Assembly (NCBI GenBank): GCA_037179385.1
Contig: CM074187.1
Span: 9,735,450-9,799,449, forward strand
DNA from: Holothuria scabra
Taxonomy: Eukaryota > Echinodermata > Holothuroidea > Aspidochirotida > Holothuriidae
Direction of reading: 5' to 3'
Length of the DNA: 64,000 nt
Shown here: positions 25,386 through 40,000 of the stretch, in pieces
How positions within the stretch are numbered: the stretch's first letter is position 1
Layout of the letters: each line of letters begins with the position of its first letter
Notes under the pieces: model-generated
Told to the model about the DNA's origin: nothing
What the model saw: only the letters and a program-made list of their open reading frames with translations
The model's database searches: none
Translations under genes and position numbers: made by a program

Positions 25386-27897
25386 TATGACAAAATATTG
25401 CATGGAATTACATTTTAAGTCATAGCATATATATATATACAACCAGCAAATGTGTGGCAGCATTTGTGTTAGGCCTAATCATCAAAGGATAATCAATTTT
25501 TTCATAGAATCATATCCGATTGTCACTAAAAGATAAAGTGAGTAGGGACCTCTTTTAATACTACTTTTTATGCATAGCCTAGACTCAAACTTTCCAGGCT
25601 AAACCCATGAAAGGCAGTTGCCCCCAAATTGAGTGGGAAAATTAGCAGAATCTTGCAAGTCTCATTATAGTTGCCTTACATGTAACTCTGAGGATGTTTT
25701 ATATAAACGAAACTGTAAAAATAAAAGGTAGTAGAAGGAAATTATGTCCTTGAATTTAACTTGAAGAAAAGAGCCACAAAAATATTAACACATGTAAATT
25801 TTTGAAGAGTTATCACAGAACTAGTATACCCAAGTACAACCTTCTTTGTATGATAGGATATGTTAATTCAAATTGACTAGTGTCAAGTGAAGTGTTGGAC
25901 TGAGTATTCAACAAAGAGAACATGATTGCTTTCTGGAAATCCCCCTTTTAATTGTGTAGCTCAGTGAGTAATCTGTATTTTAAGAAGTGTTTACTCTGTG
26001 TGTACACAATAAAAATGCCTTAATTGTTAGAATTCTCCAAAACCATTCTTCCTGTTTACCATCTTGATTGTAATTAGTGTTTACTCTGTGTGTATAACTT
26101 AGTATGTCTTATGATATATTATTAATATAGCCATTGAAAAAATAGAGTTTAACTACCTCAATAATGAACGACTTAATATTAGTACGCCCTTTTCACACAA
26201 ACATAGATTACTGACATCTTTAATATTTTTTACAGATGTTTTTTGCAATGCTCCTTCGACAGCAAGTGTTTGCATTTTGTTCATTAGTCAGGTGGCCTAT
26301 CCCTTAAATATTAACCATTAGGATTTACTCAGTACACCTACACAATACGGATGGTTGAACTTTGATCTGAAAAAATACCATGCCATGAGATTTAACAAAC
26401 GTTCTTGTAATTAAGCACTTGCACCTTAACAAAGCAGTTAAGTGTTGGAATATCTGTGTCATACACTTGTAACTTCTAACTGTAAGTATACTGATATCTA
26501 TGCCAGTATATTATTTAGAATTTTTCGCTCTTAAATAAAATTAATTTTGAACATCATTGGTTGAACATATTTTATTCATAGACTATCTTGGATGAAAATA
26601 TGTTTGATAAGTAAAGGCACCCAGAAGATGGGTAGCTGGTCATAAATTACTTGACGTGTATTAATATTTGATTATAGCTTAGGATTTAGGGTTTGATGAA
26701 GATTTTTTGTAATCACAATAATGAATAAATTGAAGTCATGTTTTTGATGTGTTTACAATAGTCTTATCATTCTTAAATATTTTTTTGCAAACTCTGCTTT
26801 TTGATTCATTATAATTGCTAATTAACTTCTCTGATGTTTTATCAGCAGTTAGTTCTCTTTGTATATAATCATAAAAATGTTATAGACCACAGGGAAATTC
26901 CATCTATCCTTGCAACAAATACTTTATATCCAATTCCAATGGCAGATCCAGGGGAACATGGGTGCACGCATGTACACCTCAGGGGATTTCCAAGACTAAA
27001 ATTTCCATGGTGGACCTTTTCCATAGCCATATGAGGTGGGGGTGCAGGGGGCACTCACCCTCCCAATTCAGTCTGATACTGCTCATATTACATGGATATT
27101 TTCCTCCACTAATACTGTAAAACATTGATTTAATATTTTAAATATTCACCAATTGATATTCTACAAAAGTGCCTAATCATTTCATTATTGCCTTAACAAA
27201 TGTTTCATACATTTTATATACAGGTCTAGGAGTTACCTTTTATCAGAGTAGTAATTAATGACAAAAAATGATTTTGCATTCTTAAATTTGAGACCATGCA
27301 GTGACATTTGTAGGTCCGGAATTTTAAATATAGGACAGGGTGACTCTTTTTACCTTTGCTAAGGCAAAGTGATTGCTACAGAGGAGGGATATGCTATGAG
27401 GCTAACTAAGAGCTGACAATGGAAAAAACTGCTAAGGAAATTGATTTATGCAGTTTCAGCAGTTTTCCTTTTATTATGAATTTATGTTTAATGTTTAAAG
27501 TGAAAAAGCATATGGAAACATTGATACATGCTTTGCTAAATATGCAGAAACATTTACCTATAGATGGGCCATGAGGTTTAGATTGTCCTGGTGTGACAAA
27601 TCACTTGTGTTAGGTTGTGTTTGCTGTGTTTGTGTTAAACTGTAATAGATCTGTCCAAGTTCCCATTCTTCACAGGGATGCGAGGTGAGTATTGGTATGT
27701 GCCCACACATGCATGCCTCAAAATTGATGGCTTGAATAGAAGGAAAAAGGAAAGTGTTGGATGTTAATAATTTGCAGCAAGCAAGACAAAGGAAATTATG
27801 TGATGACGACACTTTGCTTCTTAATGTTATATAGCTGTACTAAGTATGAAGCATTTATTGGCTTTAAATATTAGTTGTCACATTCACATTTTCATAG
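25386..27897. other. Repeat-poor AT-rich upstream flank of lifeguard exon 1
   Basis: No transposon or coding signal. The promoter and any 5' untranslated exon may lie here or further left. I see no convincing TATA or initiator arrangement. Confidence 0.35.
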
Positions 27898-28018
27898 AAA
27901 AGAAAATTTAGTTACAATGGCAGCACTTTGTGTAATTACTCATAGCTTCATCTCTGCACTACTAAACAAGATCCAGCCATTTCAGCTAACTTTTGAAAAT
28001 ATGGCAGAGGAGGCCCAG
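27898..28018 (+). CDS. Lifeguard exon 1 (start exon, start codon ambiguous)
   Basis: Donor GT lies at 28019, after ATG GCA GAG GAG GCC CAG (28001-28018, MAEEAQ). A second ATG at 27917 is in the same frame and would add 28 residues. The nearest upstream in-frame stop is TAG at 27872. Both ATGs have A at -3 and G at +4. A possible acceptor AG at 27896-27897 suggests a non-coding exon further upstream, which I could not identify. I annotate the short start because the acidic MAEEAQ resembles a lifeguard N-terminus; this is a judgement, not a proof. Confidence 0.6.
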
Positions 28019-31000
28019 GTATGATAACACACAAAGTTTTATTCACAGCTTTACATCTTTGAAAAAGGTCTGTGTTGAGCCCCAGAATGAAATTTAGTTA
28101 TTGTATTAAAAAATGGAAAATGCTTATTTTTTCATTTATCTATGTTCAATATCTGTCAATGAGTAAATCACAAAGAAGGATAAAATTTAGCATACCTGGT
28201 AATTAGTAGAATTCTACCAAAGTTTGAGCTCTTTGAATGTGATGGTTTGGCATTGGTTACTAAATGCAGTATACTACTGTATCAAGTAAGGCTTATAAAA
28301 ATTCCAAAAGGAGCTGTCCCTTTGCCAGATTTTATCCATTGAAATTTGATAATATATATGTTGGGGTGAGACACAGAACTTCCTATATTACATCATTACA
28401 TGGCTTTTTTTTGATTACCACACTTTCTTCATGTTGCCTTCCTAGTTGAGCCAAACTTTTCATTTTGCTACTACTGCTGGCCCTGCTTCAGGCACTCATT
28501 GTATCTTTCAATAGAGATAACTGATGATCAACCCATATTTTATTTATGATACTTTTTTTAGGACATGTACTATTTTTGGTGTTGTGTCAGTGATGATTAC
28601 CCTTTTTGAATGAAGGTTTAAAATCTTTGTTTTATGCTTCTTCAGTTTCATGCTTTAAGGGTTGTCCAGTGTAGAAGAGATGATGGGGTACAAAAGGAGT
28701 AAAAACAGTAGCATAAAGAAAGGGATCATTGGGGTTGTTGTAAATGAGGGTCACATCCAAAACTACCTGTGGCGCGACGGGACAGAAATTGATAGCTCTT
28801 ACTTCAATATTTTCTTAGAGTTTACATATAATACTATAATTATTTGTTTTTATGTAAAAGTAGGTCACACTCAATAATTCAAAGCAAAGAACATTGAAAT
28901 TGTAATTTACATGTTGCCTTGGTAACAAATCTGAAAAGGCCGATGGAACGAAATGATAAAATGATGGCACATTCATACTTTAGACAAAGTACTGATTTTT
29001 ATCAAAGTTAAAAGGTGTTAAATGCAACTTTCTGTTTTACCACAAAGTACAACAACCCCTTCTATCAACAACATTAAATCATCTCAATTTGGTATTTTGT
29101 TTTGATTGTAAAATACTTAATTAAAAAAAAAAAATTTAATCATGTGACAGGACAGAAACGCGGGACGGAAATTTGTCAGTTCATTATTGGTGTAGTATTC
29201 AAACTTCTTTGTCTAAAATTTAATTTTCCCTAGACACCTTAAAAGAATTTTAATAGCATCATCATTACTCTGATTAATGTTTTAATTTGCATACATACAT
29301 TTCCATTGTCTGTGTTGTTTGTTGGCTTGCTTCAAAATAATAGATAGCAAGTGAATACTGTAGGGTGGTGCCACAGTACTGTAATAGTGTGTGTTACCAC
29401 ACACAAAACTTAGTACATCCATGGTGTCACCAATTTGGTTCCTGTCTTACTTGTGATTCAAGTATTACAATAGTAACGAATAACGAGTAACGAGGGGGGG
29501 GGGAGAGCAGTTCACTTACAGACGTTACCAAGTGGGTTAACTTCATGGGAAAATTTCCCCATCATGATATCTACAGGTCTATGATCCCAGCAAAGGTTTA
29601 AATAGAAATTATTCTACTCTTGAGATTTAGACTTTGTTTCAACTTAATCTTTTTTGACCACTCAGATTTCTTTCATGGTACCAAACCATATCTACAGATT
29701 TATAAACATGAATTTACAGAATACAGCTGATGTTGCATTTGAAAAGAAAATTGGTGAATTTTTGAGTATAGCCTAAGTAGTGTATACTGTGTGCAGCCTA
29801 TTTTAGTGGGCAATGGTCATTATCAGTACAAATTTATCTCTTCTGCAAATGCACCATGCTAAATTGAACAGTAAGAGTTAATTTACTTTCCAACATGCAG
29901 ATGAATACATAAGCAGAGACTGTCATGTGCAGGCTAAATGCAACCTGAAGCATCTGCATGTGATTGGTTACATAATAGGCAACCATAAAGCGGCCAGCTC
30001 AAGTCCATGATTGTGATTTAAAGGAAGTCATTTGTCACTCAAAACTACAATTTTAGTCTACAGAAATTCTCAGTTGGCACATCTTTTTGATAGAAATCAG
30101 ATAAAAAAAAAGTCTGATCAAGCTCATGTTACACATTATGTACAGAGATTTTTTTAATTACACATTTGGCCTGACTGTGTGGTCAAGTGGTTAGAGCATC
30201 CACCTTGCAGTTGAGTTCAACTCCACGGGGAGGTCATACTAAAGACTACTGCCATTGTGCTTGGTGATCCACATATACTATGGAGTGTAGGCAAAACAAG
30301 CCAGTGAGCAACAACTGTGAAAAAGATTGCAGTGGACTTAAAGATTGCATACTCACCATCGTATGCCGTAATGCAATAAACTGTTTTTGTGTCAGGACAA
30401 GGATGAGTTTAAGACTATTGTGGGAGGGGCCTAAATAATTAAGTTGAGAGAATTGGAACTGTCAGGGGGATGAATAATTCCCTTAAGAGGAAGCTAACTG
30501 TTTAATTAATTAACCAAGTGGAAAAGCCACCCCCTAGCTGTTAAACATTTGGTTTTTAGAAGCTAGGCCCACTGTTCTGTAACTAATAGAAAAAAAAAAA
30601 ATGGCATGCAGGGTAGTCTTTCTTGCACTGAGTTTTATCTTCATTATAGTATTCGTACATACTCAGAGTTAAAATGTCCTAGAACCCCAAATGTGACAAA
30701 GCTGATTGGTCAATATTTTGGAAAACATACTTGTTTGAAGTGGTAGGTACAAGAGGGAGGGGGAGATCAAAACAAAGTTCTACAAGTTGATTTGATTTCA
30801 TAAGGTTGTAACAATTTGTAATGTTGGGTTAAAACTCAGGAAGATTTTAAATTTCAGAATCCTGAACATTAAACAAAATAAAAATGAGAAACTTTAACAA
30901 AATCATTTACATTTTATTCTCTTCTGTCATGTATTAGGCCTATATCCTGCTTAAGTGAAGTTGTACTTTTTTAAAAGATTGAAATAAAAGAAAAAAGAAG

Positions 31001-34000
31001 AAAAAACTTTGCATATGTACAATCAAACATACTTGTATATAACAAGACACATATGAATGGACCAATCTGTTTTCAGTTTCATTTGAGCAATATAGAACCC
31101 TGTTTTTGTATAGTATTAGCATGGCATTGCTTTCTGTGTATTGTTTAGCTTTGATCATTAGCAATCTCCTGTATTAATTCATCATCTATTGATTATTCAG
31201 TAATTGTTTTTCATGAACTCGTATTTGCATTGTTCACACTTTACATCTGTAGTGTGCTTCATGGCATAAGCAACTTAACACAGGACAGATCAAAATATTT
31301 ACTACAACAGTTAAACTAGGTGCAATTAAATTAGGCAACACTAATATTTATGTGGCATTGCTTGTTCTGTGTTGAGGTGATCTAGTCTTTTAAAGTAAAT
31401 CATCTCTTCTGCTAGTGAATCATCTGTTGAAAATTAATAACTGTTTTTCTATTAACTCTTGTTTGCTTTGTTTTGTCGACTTTGATCTTTTGCTAGGTCA
31501 AGAATACAATTCATTATATCATCATCACCCCACCCATGACAGTGATAAATGGTCATAGCACTTTAAACTTTGCTATTTGCAACATGTTTTTCGTTTTCTT
31601 TGTAGCCCCTTGCCATCCTCTTTGCTACAGTTTAAGTAAGATTTACCCTTGTGTTTGAATTAATATCATACATATAGAAGGTGAGAGGTTAACTTGAAAT
31701 TCAATCTACATCTAAACAGGAGATTGAGGAATATGCTGGCAAAGATCCAGTGTGTTTGTATTATTGATTAATCCTGAATGTGATGTCATGCGATTTTTAT
31801 CAGCAAAGAGGCTGTGCAAAGCTCACATACCCTGTACTGTTTTTCTTTGGGTTTTTGAGATTCCCAGGTGCAGCTTTGTTGTAATGCACTGGTGTAGATT
31901 GATTTGAAATTATCAAATGTGGGTGGAAAAATTAACAATACTGCATTTTTAAATTATTTTCTGTTTCTTTAGTATCGAACAATGAGTTATGAGGATGGAG
32001 GAGGCGGTGGATTTACTTTTGAGGATGTTAATGTTAAACATGGTAAGTTTAAATCTTTCAACATATGTGTAACTATCATTTGTGTTCACATTAAGGGTGA
32101 AGTTCAAAAAATACTCAAATCCAGTACTTAATTTATCATAAGTCACAGAAGTACCTTGTGTATTGGATTAGGTTTTTAGTAAGGCTAAGATTTAGTGAAC
32201 AGGTTAAAGATAAAGAGTATTTATCCAAGATGTAAGAATTCAGGAAATTTCCTATCTTAGGGAAGTGGAAGTTGTGAGCAAAATTCCCAGGAAATCAATT
32301 TTGCTTCTCTAAGTGTTTTAGCCAAGGAAGGGGTGTAATTTTTATGGCATAAATCTACAGGAAAACTGTAAAATGTAAAAATTTTACACCAAGACTTACT
32401 CAGTGAAAAGTTTTCTCAAAGGCAGCTTGACACCCCCCCCCAAGACAGCTGACAATCCTGATTAACATAGGGTCAGGAAATGGACCTCAGCCTTGCTTAC
32501 TTCTCTGATTTTATTAGATGCTCAATGAAAAGGGGACTTAGTCCTTCTATGGCTGGAACGTAGTAATGCACCATATATAATGTGTCTCTCAGAAATGTTT
32601 GAATAGTGATTCAATGATGAATAAGTACTGGCCTGTGAGGTTGCAAATCACAAGCAGGGATGTGATATATCAATTGTTTAGGTATACTGAAATAAACAGC
32701 TCAATTCCACTTGAAACTATCAGGGATAAAAAGACTGTACACATATTTTTTACAGTTTAGGTTTTCATACAAGTGAAGAACAAATCCAGAGCATTTTTGA
32801 AATGTGATTGTGAATTGCATAGAGTAACTGCACTCCCAGGGTGGGGCTGCTTTTCCTAGGGGTGGTATTATTTTGATATCATTATGTTATGTGTGTTTGG
32901 AGGGTAACATGAGCAGCAGCTTGCAAATTTTTAAGTTAGTTTTAAGTACAAGATTTGGCCTGAATTTAGAGTTACTTTAAGTGTTGAAGGGGTATCTAAC
33001 CTGAAATATCTCTCTGATTTTGTGCTTTAATTTTCAAGCTGCATTTAGAACAATATCTTTTTTGATGCATGTTAAAGTTTTTCGATTTAAAAAACATTTT
33101 TGTGGTTTACTAGTAAATTTGTTTTAACTGTAACAGGATTGTGGTGGAAAGAGCAATTTCATCGGAATACTTTGTGTGCTTTAGAAACTAAAAACACTCA
33201 TTTGCATTAAACAGTAAGGGTAGAAATAGATGGGAGCTGCAGGCCTCGAGTTTTAGATTTTCCAGGTGTTCACACTCCTCAGGAGAATGAGGAATGATGT
33301 GGTTAGGTGTGTTGTTTTGTTAAACTCTAATCAAGGAACCGCCTTGCTCTAGTAGATTATTATGAGGGGTCACAGTCTTCACAGTGATTTGAGGTTAGTG
33401 ATGTTCCATTTGCTGCCTCAAAATTCAAAGCCTAAAGGTGAGAGTCTCCTTTCCTGGAAATATGGGCATGGGAAGGGATATTATTTTAGCATTTGGAGGA
33501 AAATAGCCCTTTCTGTACATGAAAATATGAGGAGAAGTGTGGGATATTGTTGCATGTTCCAGTGAAATAGTTTTACTCCCTTCCTGGGAAATATATTTTT
33601 TTGACTAACATTATGGCTTTCTGGCCAATATCACTAGGGATCTACAAGATCATTTACAAAAAGAATCTACAAGAAGTTTAATAAAAGTATTCTCAGGTAC
33701 AGAAAGGTTATAATAAAATTGTAACAGGTGAAAACAAAACAAAACCAAAGAAAAAGAGTCAATGATCATTTGGAATTTTGTATCAATATGCCTCTCATTG
33801 TGTCAGATAACATTTTATGACTCAGTTTCTGACCAATTGAATGCCTTTTTTTGAGGTTTCCTTGAAGGAAGGACTTTATTTTCATTCTGAAGTATTCATA
33901 CAAAAGTTGAATAATAAATATATTGACATATACCAAGGAGCTGCTAGAGAAGGAGATACAACACTGTATAGTCACTTTGAGACAAGGTTCGTTTCTGATG

Positions 34001-37000
34001 GTAATCCAACCCTCGCAAATAGCCTCGACATTCGGCAATGCCGAAGTAAATGCCGAGGCAAATCAATTCGACATCGGCAAAAATTTTGTTGAGGCAACAG
34101 ACTGCGTGACATTGTACAGGAACGCAATGGTACAAAAGTTGTACAATGTTTCCAGTTTAATTTCTTTACAAACAAAACATAGATGCAATTTTTCAAGTTT
34201 TAACAAAATTCTTGATTGAAAAAGTTCACTGTGATCTGTATTTATGGAAGGTACTTAACTCACCACTGTCTAGAAGTGATCACTGCATGCAGTAGTGCTG
34301 CTTACAACACATGAATGTGACACAGCAGAGAATGATCTTTAGATTAAAGAACCAACCTTTTTAACATTTTGATATGTAATTTTATGGGAAAAATTCTCAA
34401 AGCAACTGTGTTGGTTTTATCAATGGAATTTCAGAACTTCTGAAACAAATTATGTTTACGTAGAGTACAGCGTCGTACCAAGTGTGTAAACAATTATCGT
34501 GAACTTGCCATACACTTGCAATTGCATGACTTTTACTGTCGTTTGCATTGATAAGTTACCTGATAATAGTAATGAACAGGTAAAGCGTATTTTTGCTGAA
34601 GTCAGTCGTTTTTACTTCAGCAATTTTTTTGCTGTAGCCAGTATCTTGTTTGCAAGGGCTGGTAATCTTGCTTTTATCCACCAAATTCCTATCTCAATGC
34701 TTTGATCATGAAGGAGGAGTGATGCATTATGGAAATTCCATTTAAGGGACGCATCCCTTATACCCTACTCATTAATATTTCATTGCCAGCAGTGATGCAA
34801 ATTTGGGAAATTTATGCCATTCGACGCTATCCGAGACACGACTTATCATTTCATATGTGGATGGCAGCAATTTTCCTACAAATTAGTTTAAAAAATTAGT
34901 TTCCAAATGGTGACAAAATTATTTGAATCTGAGAGAAATAGAAAGACTTGAACAATGCTTTCATCCAATGAAGAAGGGGGCACAATTGAAGGCATATATT
35001 TTGAAGATTTGTTTCCATTCGTTCTATAGAAATTCTTATTGTAAGCTTTGCCATTGGTGGAAAGAAACCTCCAGGGGCCCGTTCCACAAAGAGTCACACA
35101 CAATCTTAAGTATGATTTACTGTTGACTTAAGTATGGGGAATCAAACTTAAGATTGTGCGTAAGTCTTTGTGGAATGGGCCCCAGATCAAAGGATATACA
35201 AACAATACCTTTGTTTAAGGATTACATGGGAAAGAATGTAAAAAATCTTCATTTAAAGGGCTAAATCCCAAGGAATTTAATGGGACCTGTCAATCAAATA
35301 GTAAGACCTCAAAAGATATAATCCGTTTCAAGTACATATTGTCTGGAAAAATTTGTTTCTTGTATCTCCTTCTCTAGCAACACCCTGCATATATTTACAA
35401 ACCCCCATTGCTAAAGTGACCATATACTGACCAAATTTGAGACCAGGTAATGTTTATGAACAACTGTGATTAGAAGATAAGATAATGAACATTTTTGTCA
35501 CATTTTCTGTGCTTTTTTATGTATTCCTTTTACTTTCTGTTTCAGGTTTCCTCAGGAAAGTATATGCCACACTCACCTTACAGTTGACCATAACTGTGGG
35601 TATTATCATTGCAATTTACATCCCTGTGTAAGTAGTTGCTTTTGAAGTTTCAGTTTTGATGAGATGATTTGCATTGATGCTCAGACTGTGTGATGCAATA
35701 GACCAAGTAAGCAAAAGAAAAATACTCCATGCCTGATTTCTTTGTTTAAGAAAGGGGAAATATTGAGACCTTTGTTGTATTTTCAAGATGATAGATTGCT
35801 TGAACTTCCATTTAACAATAACATTTTGTCCTGTCTGTAAAGGGGATTGACATCAGGTAGGGGTACTGTAGTTCAAGGATGCTGAAGGGGCAGAACTAGG
35901 CACTGTTGGAATCTATGATCACAAAAAGTACCAACCAGTTTTCTCGTATGGGGAGTGTTTAAACTTTTTCTAATTGAAAAATTCAAATGAGACTCTGCCA
36001 CAGACTTCCTATGTACATGGACAGAGGATGTAATGTGTACATCCTGTATGTAGATTATTGCCACTGTCTTGGGCAAAAAAGGCGCACCAAGATGGCTGCT
36101 GTGAAGCTGTAATTTGTATGATTTGACAATGACTCTTAAGTATTTTACACAGACTTTAAACTTGAATGGGAAGCATTGTAATATTCCTGCAATAAGTGCA
36201 GTAATTTTGACCTTACCTTGCATTATTTTGAAAATATTTCATCCTTTTTGCAAAGTCGTTTTTTTTAACTACTTGAGCAAGTCCAAACTTTCACAAACAA
36301 AGCCATAGCAGACAGTCATCTTGCTACACATATGCTCACACATGGGATAGCAACTACGTACGCATGCAGTATGCTCTGTCCATGTGTATGGGAAGTCTGC
36401 GGACTCTGCGCTTGGATTACTTGACAATTAGCAATCAGGAAGGATGAAGAAAAAGTAAGTAGGTAAACTTTGCAGGACTGAAGGTAAAGAAAGAAAATGC
36501 AAATAAGGAGGGGGACAGGGATAAAGTTGTAAAATCAGAAATCACCCTGGGAAATGGTCAATTTTTGATGGGTTTGGATGGGAATTGTGGGGATTGTCTT
36601 CGTTTTTAATGCTTTCCTCCTCAAATATCAAGTTCTTGTTATTTTCATGTCATATGACCTCTATTTGAACATATGACTTTTTTTAATGAAATAGTTTACT
36701 CCTCCCCTATTGAATGCCAAATTTTCTCTGGGGGGAAAAATGTTCCAAATTGCACCATTTCATGTCTTTAATTTCTTTGAAATGCAAAGTTATGACTTAA
36801 CAATAGTCACCTTTGTGTATTGCGGTACATTCTGAACATATTAAAATCTATTTTTAATCTTTTTTTTACTTATACCTGTCATGAAGGGTACCATCTTAAA
36901 ATGGTTAGCATGAGTAAATGTTGTAAGCTACATGTAGACCGAAGAAGCAGAGGTTGTGGATGGGGGGGTCTAATTGGCTACTCCAAAAGAAATGCCCTTA

Positions 37001-40000
37001 CCTACCTATATTCAGGGAATAATTTAGCATTCAAACTTTGCATAGCAGTTTTGAAGATTTTTGAGGTCTTTCACACATTGTTGGTGAAAATGAAAGGGTT
37101 ATGTACACAAAAAAAATGCTACACAATTTTTCATTTGTGTAGCAACTTGGCCTGTTTGTGTAGCAAATTGCAATGCAACACTGGATGAATTATTCCCTGT
37201 GTATTGGTACAAATACTCCTTATTTGGTGCGTGTCTATGAAATTTGTCAAACGCTTTCATGTGAAGCTCAGCAAATGTTCTGACAATATTTACAGAAATA
37301 GCACAGATTTGCAAGGTTCCTCAACTGTTCAACAATTTTTCAATAGGATTTGGACAATAAGTAGACCATTTCTACATAGGACAGAGGTCTGAAATGTTTA
37401 TACCCAGCTTATAACAGATTCTGCATAATTGATAACATAAAAACCCCACGTCATTTTTGGTTTTGATGATAAGAAACCAATGCAATCATGATGGCGTGCG
37501 TTTGTATGTATGTATGTGTGTGCGTGTGTATGTGTGTGTGTTTGTGACACTTTGCTTGTTAACACGATATCTCAAGATATAAATGTCTGACAGTTTTCAA
37601 ACTTGGTACATAGATGCGCCATATTGAGAGGAAGAACCCTATTGTTTTTGGTGGAGGTCAAAGGTCATCTGGGGTCACCAGGGGTCAAAGTCTGAAAACC
37701 TTGTTAACACAATGTCTCAAGATAGGAAGCTTGGATAGATTTAATACTTGGTTTGTGGATGCGTTATAGTCAGTAGATGGTCCCTATTGTTTTTGGGGTA
37801 GGTCAAAGGTCATCTGGGGTCACCAGGGATCAACGTAAGAAAATCTCGTTAACACGATATCTCAAGGTAAAAAGCTTGAATAGATTTCATATTTAGTATG
37901 AGGATGTATTATGGTCAGGAGATGGTCCCTATTGCTTTTGGTGGGGGCCAAAGGTCATCTGGGGTCACTAGGGGTTAAAGTCTGAAAATCATGTTAACAC
38001 AATATCTCAAGATAGGAAGCTTGGATAGATCTCATATTTGGTATTTTGATGTGTTATAGTTAGTAGATGGTCCCTATTGCTTTTGGGGTAGGTCAAAGGT
38101 CATCTGGGGTCACCAGGGGTCAGAGTATGAAAACCTTGTTAAAGCAATATCCCAAGGTAGGAAACTTGGATAGATTTCATATTTGGTATGTGGATGCATT
38201 ATAGTCAGTAGATGATCCTTTTTGTTTTGGAGAAGGTCAAAGGTCATCTGGGGTCACTGGGGGTCAGAGTATGAAGATCTTTTTAACACTGTATCTTAAG
38301 ATAGGAAGATGGGATAGATTTCATATTTGGGTATGTGGATGCGTTATAGCCAGTAGATGGTTCCTATTGTTTTTGGGGTAGGTCAAAGGTCATTTGGGGT
38401 CACCAGGGGTCAAAGTCTGAAAATCTTGTTAACATAATATCTCAAGTATGGAAGCTTGGATAGATTTCATATTTGGGTATGTGGATGTGTTATGGTCAGG
38501 AAATGGTCCTTATTATTTTTGGTGGAAGTCAAGGGTCATCTGGGGTCACCAGGGGTCAAAGTATGAAAACCTTGTTTGTGTGATATCTCAAGTTAAGTAG
38601 CTTTGATACATTTCATATTTGGTATGTGGATGCGTTATGGTCTGGAAATGGTACATAACGTTTTTGATGGAGGTCAAAGGTCATCTGGGATCACTGCTGG
38701 TCCAAGTCTGAAAATCCTGCTAATGCAATATCTCAAGATAGGACACTTGGATAGATTTCATATTTGGGTTTGTGGATGCATTGTGGTCAGAAGATGGTCC
38801 CCATAGTTTTTGGCAGAGAATGAAAGGTCATCTGGGGTCTCCAGGGGTCAAATCCTGGAAACCTTTTTAAATGTGATCTCTCAAGATAGCTGTTTTTCCA
38901 TTTGTCCGTCTGTTGTTTGTCATTCTAGCTATGTATGGCTTTTATGGAGGTCAAAAGGTCATGTGGAATGACAAAATTATTTTTTGAACATGCTAGTATA
39001 ACATTTGAATGAGAAGATAATGGTACATGATGGCACTCTTTGAAACAGAACATTTATGTATCATCGAAACCTCGATGCATTTTTGCATTCTGGTTATTAT
39101 TGATTACACGCACAACTTAAGTATCATTCATTCTTATGAAATGGGGACAGAGTGGGGGGGGGGGAGAAATGGAAAGTTGGTATGAATACTGTTGTATGTT
39201 TTTTTATTTTTTTTAACTGATTTTAGATTCTAGTAGAAATGTTTGTATGTTCCACTCATTTATTTTGAAATTGTGTTTCTACTTACAACTACCACATGAA
39301 AAACTAAATTTTGCATTGATTTTGAATGACTCCTCTTACAGATCTCAGGACCCTTATGACAACTACTTCTACCAGAACCAATGGGTGTTTTGGACAGCCT
39401 TGTGAGTATCAGCATATGGTACATATTCCGTAATTTTTTTATGTTATTTTGACTTTCCTGTTTCACAGAACCAGCAATGACTTCAGTTTGCACTGTTTGC
39501 AAATTAACATTGAATTATTTAGAAAGTATTGTGCATTTTTAAATAATCTCTATGAAAATTAATGGTACCATTCTTCAATGAACTCCATGAGGATAGGTCT
39601 TTAAGAGAAATTTTGTCAGTTACATCAGTCTGACAACTGTAGCATAAACTTATATCTTCATGGCAGTTATGAGTAGTTAGCAGCTAATTGTGTGATGTGT
39701 ACCCAAATCCACAAAAATCACTTGCCTATGTCTTACTCCCATCGCCCACTAGGTAGAACAACATCTTTTGTAAGATAAAACATTTTTACCCTCTCCTATA
39801 CTGTTTGACTGATTTTTGTAAAAAGTTGTAATTTTCAATTAACTTTCAGTGGCGTCACATTTGCAATGATCATTGCTATGGGCTGCGTACCTGACCTGCG
39901 ACGCAAATCACCTATTAATTTCATATGTCTGTTTCTTTTTGTGAGTATTTTTTTGAAATTCCTTTTTGTATAAGACGTCCTTTTCAATGTAGTAACTATG

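Larger units (their letters stand above)
28019..31972 (+). other. Lifeguard intron 1
   Basis: 3.95 kb. It holds the SINE and a MITE fragment at 30.17-30.49 kb; otherwise no recognisable repeat. Includes a G-homopolymer run near 29493. Confidence 0.7.
32043..35545 (+). other. Lifeguard intron 2
   Basis: 3.5 kb. Contains the 33.24-33.6 kb repeat and the 110-bp hairpin MITE at 35.07 kb. Around 34030 there are short CGGCAATGCCG-type palindromes of unknown meaning. Confidence 0.7.

Noticed and set aside
26939..27060. Possible hAT end (GCAGATCCAGGGGAA)
   Set aside because: No inverted partner could be placed convincingly.
30168..30240. tRNA gene
   Set aside because: A-box-like and weak B-box-like words are present but no acceptor stem closes, and a SINE body follows.
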